24,277 nucleotides of DNA from an uncultured Bacillota bacterium. GTDB lineage: Bacteria > Bacillota > Dehalobacteriia > UBA7702. Where the stretch lies: assembly GCA_902766525.1 (NCBI GenBank), contig CACXDX010000073.1:1-24277 (forward strand), given 5' to 3'. Of the stretch, positions 7,564-13,828 are shown one piece after another. The notes beneath the pieces were generated by a model that did no database searches, had not been told where the DNA came from, and saw only the letters and a list, made by a program, of their open reading frames with translations. Both the position numbers and the translations under genes were made by a program. Every line of letters begins with the position of its first letter. Positions within the stretch are counted from its first letter, which is position 1.

Positions 7564-8643
7564 TTATCTTTCCGTGCAGCTGATGCAGGGGTCGATACAA
7601 ATAACAATAACGGGAACATCGGCGAGGGAACATCCTTCCAAGGATTTTACCAGGAAAGGAATGTTGATGTTGGTCGGTGTTCTGACTCTCATTCTTTCGA
7701 GATTCTTTGTACCGTTCCCTTTAACATAGTAGAACGCTTCACCGCGGGGCTGTTCCAATCTGGCGAAGAATTCACCTTCGGGTTTCCCTTTAACGGGAAC
7801 GGCGATTTCGCCTTCGGGAATGGTTTCGCAGATTTCGATAACCATATCCATGGACTGGATCAGTTCTCTGCAGCGGACGAGCGTACGGGCATAGCAGTCA
7901 CCGGCTTCTTCGATGATCGGTTCAAAACCGATCTTATCGTAAACGCCGTTACCGGTGAGGCGGATATCGGTGACGACACCGGACCCACGGGCGGTGGGAC
8001 CGACGGCACAGAGATCTTCCGCTTCTTCTTTGGTAACAACACCGACGCCGACAAGACGGTTTTTAACGGAAGTATCATTCACGAAAACATTGATGAGTTC
8101 GTTAACTTCCTTTCTCATGCCCGCAACGACGGTAGCCATTTCCGTCAGAACTTCGGGGCTGATGTCGCGATGGACACCGCCGATTTTGTTGACGGAGAAA
8201 ATAACACGACCGCCGGTGGTTTTTTCAAAGAGGTCGAGAACGCTTTCTCTCAATCTCCAGCAATGATTGAAGAGGCTTTCAAAACCGAAAGCGTCGGCCA
8301 GAAGACCCAGCCAAAGCAGATGGCTGTGAACTCGGCTCAATTCATGCCAGAGCGTTCTGAGATATTCCGCTCTTTCGGGGACATCCACTTTCATCAGCAA
8401 TTCGATGGCGTGGCAATAACCCCAGTTATGACCGAAAGCGCAGATACCGCAAATTCTTTCGGTGACATACATTAATTCGGTGTATTCCTTCTTTTCCACC
8501 AGTTTTTCGAGACCTCTGTGGACAAAACCGATCGAAGGGATCGCCTGCACAACGGTTTCATCTTCGAGAACGAGGTCCAGATGAACGGGTTCCGGCAGAA
8601 CCGGATGCTGAGGTCCGAAAGGAATAATAGTTTGTTTAGCCAT
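7564..8643 (-). CDS. echE: Ech-type [NiFe] hydrogenase large (catalytic) subunit
   Basis: 359 aa, NuoD-like catalytic subunit. It begins with the PFGPQHP element shared with the 49-kDa subunit of complex I. The nickel-iron site is formed by RICGIC (Cys65/68) and DPCISC (Cys353/356), so all four nickel-binding cysteines are present. The protein ends three residues after the last one (TER), so there is no C-terminal extension of the kind removed by HycI/HyaD peptidases. That agrees with EchE and CooH being unprocessed and with the absence of a peptidase gene nearby. Ech couples ferredoxin oxidation to H2 production and ion pumping. The ribosome site is AAGGAAGG. Confidence 0.96.
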   Translation of the reverse strand: MAKQTIIPFGPQHPVLPEPVHLDLVLEDETVVQAIPSIGFVHRGLEKLVEKKEYTELMYVTERICGICAFGHNWGYCHAIELLMKVDVPERAEYLRTLWHELSRVHSHLLWLGLLADAFGFESLFNHCWRLRESVLDLFEKTTGGRVIFSVNKIGGVHRDISPEVLTEMATVVAGMRKEVNELINVFVNDTSVKNRLVGVGVVTKEEAEDLCAVGPTARGSGVVTDIRLTGNGVYDKIGFEPIIEEAGDCYARTLVRCRELIQSMDMVIEICETIPEGEIAVPVKGKPEGEFFARLEQPRGEAFYYVKGNGTKNLERMRVRTPTNINIPFLVKSLEGCSLADVPVIVICIDPCISCTER

Positions 8644-8659
8644 AATCTACCTTCCTTTC

Positions 8660-9019
8660 TTATTCTTCTTCCGCTTTCTTGCCCTTCCAGGGAGTCGGTT
8701 CATTGGTAATGAAGAAGTTACCCTGGAAGTCCAAAGCGATATGATTAATCTTGATACCGAAAAGGTCTTTCATTTCGTTTTCATAAACGAAAGCCGCAAA
8801 ATAGGAATCGGTAATGCTTTCAATTTCCGTACCTTCGGGAACGATGACACGGTAGTTGTAAAGTTCATGATCCTTATCAAAGCTGTAGGTCAGCTCATAA
8901 GCGTCGGGGATCTTGGTGGCGCAGATCTGCACCATGCGATAACCTTCGCCTTTTAACGTGCGGGCAGTATTCACCAATTCGGCAGGTTCAATGGTTTTAA
9001 GATTAAGATCTGTGTACAT
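8660..9019 (-). CDS. echD: Ech hydrogenase subunit D (NuoC-like)
   Basis: 119 aa, similar in size to EchD and corresponding to the 30-kDa (NuoC) subunit of complex I. The recognisable piece is the MKDLFGI segment with a following Phe-Gly-Asn-Phe stretch, equivalent to the DMFGI region of NuoC. No metal ligands are expected or seen; its role is structural in the peripheral arm. AGGAGG lies 6 nt before the ATG. Position between the large- and small-subunit genes supports the call more than sequence alone does. Confidence 0.88.
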   Translation of the reverse strand: MYTDLNLKTIEPAELVNTARTLKGEGYRMVQICATKIPDAYELTYSFDKDHELYNYRVIVPEGTEIESITDSYFAAFVYENEMKDLFGIKINHIALDFQGNFFITNEPTPWKGKKAEEE

Positions 9020-9042
9020 TGTATACCTCCTGCTAAATTTGT

Positions 9043-9495
9043 TTATTCTTCAGTCTTTGCAGCGGGAGCACTGCCCATTGCAGCTCTCTTTTCGGCAAGA
9101 ACACCGAGACCTTGGACGATACCGTCGATGATGGATTCGGGTCTCGCGGCACAGCCGGGAACGTAGACATCAACGGGGATAACCTGATCGACACCGCCGA
9201 GAATGTTGTAGCATTCCGCAAAGATCCCGCCGGAGCAGGCGCAGATACCGATGGCAACAACGACCTTAGGTTCGGGCATCTGTTCGTAGATCTGCTTAAC
9301 AACGTTTTTATTCTGTTCGTTCACACCGCCGGTTACGAGGAAGAGATCCGCGTGTTTCGGATTACCGGTGTTGATGATCCCGAAGCGTTCGGCGTCATAC
9401 ATGGGCGTGAGGCAGGCCAACACTTCGATATCGCAACCATTGCAGCTTGAACCATCGTAATGGATTACCCACGGCGATTTTGTTACATACGACAT
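9043..9495 (-). CDS. echC: Ech [NiFe] hydrogenase small subunit (NuoB-like)
   Basis: 150 aa, the short single-cluster type of small subunit found in group 4 hydrogenases. Probable ligands of the proximal [4Fe-4S] cluster are Cys18 and Cys21 (CNGC), Cys85 in the GICACSGG element and Cys115 in PGCAARPE. It lacks the Tat signal and the extra clusters of uptake hydrogenases, which agrees with a cytoplasm-facing Ech complex. It starts 15 bp after echB. The last ~12 residues are Ala-rich. Confidence 0.95.
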   Translation of the reverse strand: MSYVTKSPWVIHYDGSSCNGCDIEVLACLTPMYDAERFGIINTGNPKHADLFLVTGGVNEQNKNVVKQIYEQMPEPKVVVAIGICACSGGIFAECYNILGGVDQVIPVDVYVPGCAARPESIIDGIVQGLGVLAEKRAAMGSAPAAKTEE

Positions 9496-9510
9496 ATTGA
9501 CACCTCCTAT

Positions 9511-10434
9511 TTATATGATTCCAAACAGTTTCAGGAAATACAGTACGAAAATATTACCAAAGCCGAGAATCAACGCAACAATCCAGGAAGAATTGATCGC
9601 GACTTCCCATCTCATTCTGGCGAAACTGTTGTCGATAAACGTTTCGAAGAAATAGACGAAAATGCAGACAAGCAAAGCAATGATAATGCTGACCCAACTC
9701 GTGCAGGCAATGAAAAGATAGACAAAGCCGAGCAGGAAAACGTTTTCATACCAGTGAGAAATTTCCATCAGCGCCAAAGTCTTGCCGGAGAATTCGGTAG
9801 CCATACCTTTAACCAGTTCCTGGTGAGCGTGGTGGCTCATGGAGAGGTCGAAGGGAGACTTTCTGAATTTCAGCGTCAGGATGAAGACGAAGCCGATGAA
9901 AACACCGGGAAGATAGATGATAGCCGGTTTGCCGGCAGCGAGAACATCAGCGACGTTGAAGGTGCCGATCACGATATAGAAACCGACAGCGGTCAAAAGA
10001 ACCATCGGTTCATAAGCCATCATCTGAAGAAGTTCACGGCTAGCGCCGATTTCCGCGTAGGGGGAGTTGGCGGAGAAAGCCGAAACAATCAGGAACATGC
10101 TAGCCAAGGTCAGGGAGAAGATCACAAGCAGCAGGTCGCCGCCGGCGAAGAAAAAGACACCGGTCAGAATAATGAAGAACAAAAACGCTCCCATATAGAA
10201 ATCCTGATACTTGTTGACGGTGATGCCTTCTTTTTCCATGAGTTTGAAAACATCAAAGAAAGGCTGAAGGATCGGAGGACCGAAGCGGCCCTGCATTCTG
10301 GCAGAAAGCTTTCTGTCGATACCGGCGAGAATACCGCCGACGAGAGGTGCCAGAACGACAAAGAGAATGATGAAAACGATGTTCAAAACACCGAAGTTAA
10401 AGCCAAAAGCGTTGGTCAAAAAATCGATCGTCAT
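9511..10434 (-). CDS. echB: Ech hydrogenase membrane subunit B (NuoH-like)
   Basis: 307 aa, very hydrophobic, with about eight membrane helices. It matches NuoH/EchB through the first cytoplasmic loop DRKLSARMQGRFGP (40-53), followed by QPFFDVFKL, and through GASRELLQMMAYEP later. This subunit joins the membrane ion-pumping arm to the peripheral electron-transfer arm. It starts 15 bp after echA and uses a GGAGG-type site. Assignment is secure from the loop motifs and the operon position. Confidence 0.95.
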   Translation of the reverse strand: MTIDFLTNAFGFNFGVLNIVFIILFVVLAPLVGGILAGIDRKLSARMQGRFGPPILQPFFDVFKLMEKEGITVNKYQDFYMGAFLFFIILTGVFFFAGGDLLLVIFSLTLASMFLIVSAFSANSPYAEIGASRELLQMMAYEPMVLLTAVGFYIVIGTFNVADVLAAGKPAIIYLPGVFIGFVFILTLKFRKSPFDLSMSHHAHQELVKGMATEFSGKTLALMEISHWYENVFLLGFVYLFIACTSWVSIIIALLVCIFVYFFETFIDNSFARMRWEVAINSSWIVALILGFGNIFVLYFLKLFGII

Positions 10435-10449
10435 TTCAAAAGCACCTCC

Positions 10450-12444
10450 TTAATACATAGTGATGATCGCGCCGAGCGTCATAACTGCACACCAGGCGGC
10501 GATGAGAGCCAGGATGATAACGGTGCTGATGATACCGATTCGATTCATCTTCACTTCGCCGAAATACCCTTCCATGTACCAGTTCTTCAAAGAAGCGGCC
10601 TGGGTCTGTTTCAGGGCGTTGCGGAAACTGATGTCATCCCCGGCATTTTCACCGGAGAGATAGATCGGAACGATTCTCTTTTTGGTTTTGCCAAAGAAGA
10701 ATGCGATGATCAGAATCAGTACGGCAACGAGGATCGACATGATAACCAGATTGCTGCTGGCCAGCATACCGGTTTCGATATCGGCAAAGACGGAGCCGAG
10801 ATACGGAACAACGATACCGTTGGAGAGAACGGGGAAGAAGAGGCAGAGGACAACCGTCAAAGTAGCGAGGGTGCCGAGAACCGCTTTTTCTTCACCGGGA
10901 ATTCCGATGGCTTCATGATCATCCTTGCCGGCGACGATAGCACAGAGCTTGCCGAGCCATTTAGCCCAGAAGAACAGCGTCGCGGCACTGCCGAAGACGA
11001 GCAGCAGGATGAGGAACGGGTTGCCTGAATCCACAAATGAAATCATGCAGGCCCATTTGGAAAGGAGCATCCCGAAGGGAGCAATGAACATACCGCAGAT
11101 ACCGACGATCATAAATTTGGCGACGGCAGGAACGCGGCTGAAGAGACCGTCCATATCTTCGATGTCGCGGCTGCCGATTCTGTGTTCGGTTGTACCGACA
11201 CTGAGGAAGAGCAGAGATTTGGCGACAGCATGGAAGATGATGAGCATGATACCGGCCCAAACCGCAGCAGCGGTACCGATACCACCGCAGGTAACGATCA
11301 AGCCGAGGTTCGCAACGGTGGAGTAAGCAAGAACTCTCTTGGCGTTGCTCTGAGAGATGGCGGCGAAAGAGGCCAGCAGGAAGGTGATACCACCGACCAT
11401 CATGACCATGAGACCGGCCCAGTTATAATAGATCACACCGAAGGATTGGGAATAACCGGGGAGCCATACACCCATCAAAGGAGAAAGTTTCAAAATAAGG
11501 AAGACGCCGGCTTTGACCATTGTAGAGGAATGGAGCAGAGCGGAAACGGGCGTCGGAGCGACCATCGCGCCGAGGAGCCAACTGTTGAAGGGCATCTGAG
11601 CGGCTTTGGTAATACCGGCAAAAGCAAGACAAGCCACGGGAATCGTAAGATAATATCCCCAGGCACCGGAAGCACCGCCGGCCAGAAGTCCGGTAAGTTC
11701 CAAGGTATTAAGGAAGTTACCAAGGAAGAGAATAGCAAAGCAGAAGCCGAGACCGCCGCCGAGGTTCATGACCAGAGCGCGGAAAGAATTGGCGATCGCT
11801 TCGTCGGTCTTGGAATAACCGATCAGGAAGAAAGAACAGAGGCTCGTGATTTCCCAGAAGAAATACATCCAGCAAAGGTTATTGGATGTAACAATACCGA
11901 ACATTGCGGCAAGGAAAATGAAAATGATGAAGAAGAAAAATCCTCTTCTGTCTTTTTGATCTTCATTGTGTTTCTGGAAGTCTTTCATGTAGCCCAAAGC
12001 GTAGACCGCGATGAGACTCCCGATGATGCCGATAATCAATGCCATGATTACCGAGAGACCGTCGACATAGAGATTGTAGCTGATCGGAATAACGCCGCTG
12101 TGAGTGATCTCGAACCAGCTCACCAACGGAGTCTGGATCAAGGCCAGGACGCATGCCCAGTAATGTTTATACTTAATGCCGAGATAAACGATGACGACCA
12201 TCAAAAAGATTTCAATGGCGATCATGACATAGGAGATCCATTCAGCCTCGAAGGCTAAAAGAATTTCCTTCCCGTTCATGAAGTACAACACTGTGAGAAC
12301 GATGGAACCCAAAGCAATCAGCGCAGCCGAAAGTTTGACGATCCCACCTCTCGCGGCATCGCTTTTCACAGCCAAAAGAATCAGTGCAATCACAGTCGGA
12401 AATAAAATTAGAAATGCTAATGTGCCGAGAAAGTAGGTATCCAA
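10450..12444 (-). CDS. echA: Ech hydrogenase ion-pumping membrane subunit A (NuoL/Mrp antiporter-like), TTG start
   Basis: 664 aa with roughly 16 membrane helices, the proton-conducting antiporter-like subunit of Ech. The two charged residues that mark this family are present: Glu198 in FFWEITSLCS (TM5 Glu) and Lys280 in GITKAAQMPF (TM7 Lys). The MVAPTPVSALLHSSTMVKAG block (294-313) adds His305 and Lys311. The only well-placed start is TTG, eight nucleotides after AGAGGGGG; no in-frame ATG fits both this site and the first membrane helix. It is the promoter-proximal gene of the operon. Whether H+ or Na+ is moved cannot be told. Confidence 0.95.
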   Translation of the reverse strand: MDTYFLGTLAFLILFPTVIALILLAVKSDAARGGIVKLSAALIALGSIVLTVLYFMNGKEILLAFEAEWISYVMIAIEIFLMVVIVYLGIKYKHYWACVLALIQTPLVSWFEITHSGVIPISYNLYVDGLSVIMALIIGIIGSLIAVYALGYMKDFQKHNEDQKDRRGFFFFIIFIFLAAMFGIVTSNNLCWMYFFWEITSLCSFFLIGYSKTDEAIANSFRALVMNLGGGLGFCFAILFLGNFLNTLELTGLLAGGASGAWGYYLTIPVACLAFAGITKAAQMPFNSWLLGAMVAPTPVSALLHSSTMVKAGVFLILKLSPLMGVWLPGYSQSFGVIYYNWAGLMVMMVGGITFLLASFAAISQSNAKRVLAYSTVANLGLIVTCGGIGTAAAVWAGIMLIIFHAVAKSLLFLSVGTTEHRIGSRDIEDMDGLFSRVPAVAKFMIVGICGMFIAPFGMLLSKWACMISFVDSGNPFLILLLVFGSAATLFFWAKWLGKLCAIVAGKDDHEAIGIPGEEKAVLGTLATLTVVLCLFFPVLSNGIVVPYLGSVFADIETGMLASSNLVIMSILVAVLILIIAFFFGKTKKRIVPIYLSGENAGDDISFRNALKQTQAASLKNWYMEGYFGEVKMNRIGIISTVIILALIAAWCAVMTLGAIITMY

Positions 12445-12473
12445 TTTAATCCCCCTCTTCTTTTGGTTTTTTT

Positions 12474-12549
12474 CGAGAAGCGCCTGCCGGGAATATATAT
12501 ATCAAATATGTATTCATCTTGAGCCTCGGTTCCGACAAAAGGCTTCTCG
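12474..12549 (-). promoter_or_regulatory. Structured 5' leader of the ech operon (candidate riboregulator)
   Basis: In the transcribed strand an 8-bp closing stem (CGAGAAGC at 12549-12542 with GCTTCTCG at 12481-12474) brackets 60 nt. Inside lie a possible GTCGG/CCGGC helix (12536-12532 with 12490-12486) and an AT-rich hairpin at 12515-12491 with GAATA/TATTC ends. The 3' arm ends about 20 nt before the ribosome site of echA. I do not recognise a known riboswitch consensus. No T-run follows, so control of translation or stability would fit better than attenuation. Confidence 0.45.
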
Positions 12550-12568
12550 TTATAATATTACGTTATAA
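12548..12568. promoter_or_regulatory. Direct repeat CGTTATAA over the ech start site, candidate operator
   Basis: CGTTATAA occurs at 12548-12555 and again at 12561-12568, 13 bp apart, between the -10 box and the start of the leader structure. A pair of identical boxes about one helical turn apart at the start site is typical of a repressor site, but the protein is unknown and AT-rich chance repetition is possible. Confidence 0.35.
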
Positions 12569-12596
12569 GTATAAAGCCTAAAAAAATAAAAAGCAA
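12568..12596 (-). promoter_or_regulatory. Sigma-A-like promoter of the ech-hyp operon
   Basis: On the minus strand TTGCTT (12596-12591) and TATACT (12573-12568) are separated by exactly 17 bp. Transcription would start near 12561, giving a leader of about 117 nt before the TTG start of echA. Confidence 0.6.
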
Positions 12597-12660
12597 GATA
12601 ATTCAATCGTTTCGGGCACACTTTTCCCCTTTCAGGCAAAATAATGAACTAAATACAATA

Positions 12661-12690
12661 TTTTTTCTCTCCTTGCCGGGAGAGAAAAAA
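12661..12690. repeat. Perfect 11-bp inverted repeat in the divergent intergenic region
   Basis: TTTTTTCTCTC and GAGAGAAAAAA flank an 8-nt loop. In either orientation the Ts are on the 5' side and the As on the 3' side, the reverse of an intrinsic terminator. The rest of the 12600-12868 stretch shows no gene-like reading frame and no recognised RNA gene. Confidence 0.5.
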
Positions 12691-12868
12691 CAGATCAAGC
12701 ACAGCACCGAAAAACCGTTTTGCCGATTGAAACCCCACCCTATAAATCCGCTTTATTCCTAAAACAATCCGCGCCGTCTCTTAAAAAGTTTTTTGGAAAA
12801 TCTCATTACGCATATTATCAAGACGCGCCGGGATTTACCCGCCTTTTTTGTGACCGGAAGATCATCTC

Positions 12869-12897
12869 TTGACTTTTTCCCTTTTCTTTTTTATAAT
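12869..12897 (+). promoter_or_regulatory. Strong sigma-A promoter of the nickel operon leader
   Basis: TTGACT (12869-12874) and TATAAT (12892-12897) are 17 bp apart, nearly consensus. Initiation is expected around 12904. It faces away from the ech promoter and is the only strong promoter before the DUF3842-cooT-nik genes. Confidence 0.8.
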
Positions 12898-12915
12898 AGA
12901 GGAGGAAAAGGAAGC

Positions 12916-12963
12916 ATGAAGCTTCCCGCGGCAAAAAAACCGCGTCATTTATTTTTAAAATAA
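12916..12963 (+). CDS. Possible 15-aa leader peptide
   Basis: An ATG within the loop of the first leader hairpin opens a 15-codon frame encoding MKLPAAKKPRHLFLK followed by TAA. GGAGG (12901-12905) lies 10 nt upstream but sits at the predicted transcription start, so it may be only partly transcribed; AAGGAAG is closer. The peptide has no strong run of a single regulatory amino acid. It could be an attenuation leader peptide or a chance frame. Confidence 0.3.
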   Translation: MKLPAAKKPRHLFLK

Positions 12964-13020
12964 TTTCAATCTTTTTTTTCATCGGTATCAAATGACGGTA
13001 GTCATTGAAAGTGTTACGGA

Positions 13021-13049
13021 AGCACGTTGTTTTTCAGCGTGCTTTTTTT
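13021..13049 (+). terminator. Intrinsic terminator within the nickel operon leader
   Basis: AGCACG (13021-13026) pairs with CGTGCT (13038-13043) around an 11-nt loop and runs into a T-tract with at least six further Ts. Form and polarity are those of a plus-strand intrinsic terminator. It lies between the promoter at 12869 and the TTG start at 13075, with no annotated gene to terminate upstream, which points to attenuation. Confidence 0.75.
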
Positions 13050-13074
13050 GTTTTCCGGGAAAGGGGTTTTTCCA

Positions 13075-13515
13075 TTGATAACTTACAAAATCGCCGTTAT
13101 TGACGGTCAGGGAGGCGGTATCGGCCGACATATCACCGCGGCGCTCCGTGCGGCGCTGAGTGAAGATGTAAAGATATATGCCCTCGGCACCAATGCCATC
13201 GCCATGGGAAACATTTTAAAAGGCGGCGCCAACGAAGCCGCCTGCGGAGAAAATGCCATCATTCAAACCGTCGGCAAGGTCGACCTCATCGTCGGCTCCG
13301 TCGCGATCCTGATTTCCGGGAGTATGTGCGGAGAAGTAACGGCGAAGATCGTCGACGCCGTCGGCAAAGCCGAAGCCGCCAAAGTACTGCTGCCCATCAA
13401 CAGGAATCAAGTCAAGATCATCAATGTAATTGACGAACCCGTTCCCCACCAGATCGAGAAACTCATCACCGAAGTTACCGCTCATGTACAGAAAAACAAA
13501 AAAACGAAACAATAG
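13075..13515 (+). CDS. DUF3842 family protein, TTG start
   Basis: 146 aa, matching my memory of the DUF3842 family, small clostridial proteins of unknown function that begin with a KIAVIDGQGGGIG-like element (here 5-17). The glycine-rich turn after a first beta strand resembles a Rossmann-type dinucleotide-binding loop. Two cysteines (57 and 85) and a GG-N-AACG segment are other visible features. I place the start at TTG 13075 because AAAGGGG lies at proper spacing and the family begins just before the first strand; a longer frame from 13027 would begin inside the terminator. It is the first gene of the nickel operon, 95 bp before cooT, so a role in nickel handling is inferred only from position. 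Confidence 0.8.
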   Translation: MITYKIAVIDGQGGGIGRHITAALRAALSEDVKIYALGTNAIAMGNILKGGANEAACGENAIIQTVGKVDLIVGSVAILISGSMCGEVTAKIVDAVGKAEAAKVLLPINRNQVKIINVIDEPVPHQIEKLITEVTAHVQKNKKTKQ

Positions 13516-13610
13516 TAAGAAGCGTCTCATTTCGGCAGTGCAAAACCGAAAAAATGAAATCATCTGAAAAAGCAAGCAGTTAACACTTAAAAGGAAAGGA
13601 GAAACAAAAA

Positions 13611-13805
13611 ATGTGTGAAGCCAACGCTTTTCTGAAGAAGAAAGAGGATACCGATTACACTGAGTTCCTGACTGCCGTCGATATCGTCAAACCGACGGAA
13701 AACGGCCTTTTGCTGGAAAATATTTTCGGCGAACGCAAAATCATCCGCGCGAAAATCACCGGTCTGCAATTGGTGGACCATAAAATCCTGCTGGAAGAAG
13801 AATAA
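13611..13805 (+). CDS. cooT: CooT family nickel-binding protein
   Basis: 64 aa, the size of CooT proteins. It begins Met-Cys-Glu-Ala-Asn: Cys2 is the residue implicated in nickel binding in this family. A short beta-rich domain follows, ending in acidic residues (LLEEE). CooT was described beside CO dehydrogenase genes, where it helps nickel delivery. Here no CO dehydrogenase gene is in the window, and its neighbours are a nickel-type importer and, divergently, a [NiFe] hydrogenase. AAGGAG precedes the ATG. The start is certain because the N-terminal Cys2 is diagnostic. Its likely role is as a cytoplasmic nickel carrier or store. Confidence 0.82.
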   Translation: MCEANAFLKKKEDTDYTEFLTAVDIVKPTENGLLLENIFGERKIIRAKITGLQLVDHKILLEEE

Positions 13806-13828
13806 AAAAAGAAAAAGGAACTTTCATC

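Larger units (their letters stand above)
12904..13049 (+). promoter_or_regulatory. Attenuator-like leader RNA (or ~145-nt small RNA) before the nickel operon
   Basis: From the predicted start to the terminator the transcript can fold into successive hairpins: GGAAGC/GCTTCC (12910-12926, loop ATGAA), CGCGG/CCGCG (12927-12944), an AT-rich palindrome (12949-12963), AATGAC/GTCATT (12991-13006) and finally an intrinsic terminator. The terminator ends only 25 nt before the first structural gene, so the operon's transcription must pass it. I see no match to riboswitch consensus sequences I know (cobalamin, NiCo/czcD, fluoride, c-di-GMP). A free-standing small RNA is the alternative reading. Confidence 0.55.

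Noticed and set aside
9460..11028. Long plus-strand open frame (522 codons) opposite echB/echA
   Set aside because: It is antisense to two conserved membrane-subunit genes, its product is a low-complexity Asp/Glu/Asn/Gln-rich chain without domains, and it has no promoter. Biased codon use of the real genes explains it.
12808..12857. CGGG-ATTTA-CCCG followed by Ts as a possible plus-strand terminator
   Set aside because: The stem is only 4 bp and no upstream plus-strand gene or RNA is evident.
13011..13017. GTGTTAC half-site resembling a NikR-type operator
   Set aside because: No inverted GTAACAC partner at 13-14 bp spacing; a single 7-mer is not evidence.
13027..13074. Longer N-terminus for the DUF3842 protein
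   Set aside because: The extension would begin inside the terminator hairpin and adds a hydrophobic stretch not expected in the family; TTG at 13075 has a proper ribosome site.
13527..13560. TTTCGG/CCGAAA hairpin between the DUF3842 gene and cooT
   Set aside because: Short stem followed by As and not Ts; insufficient for a terminator or named element.
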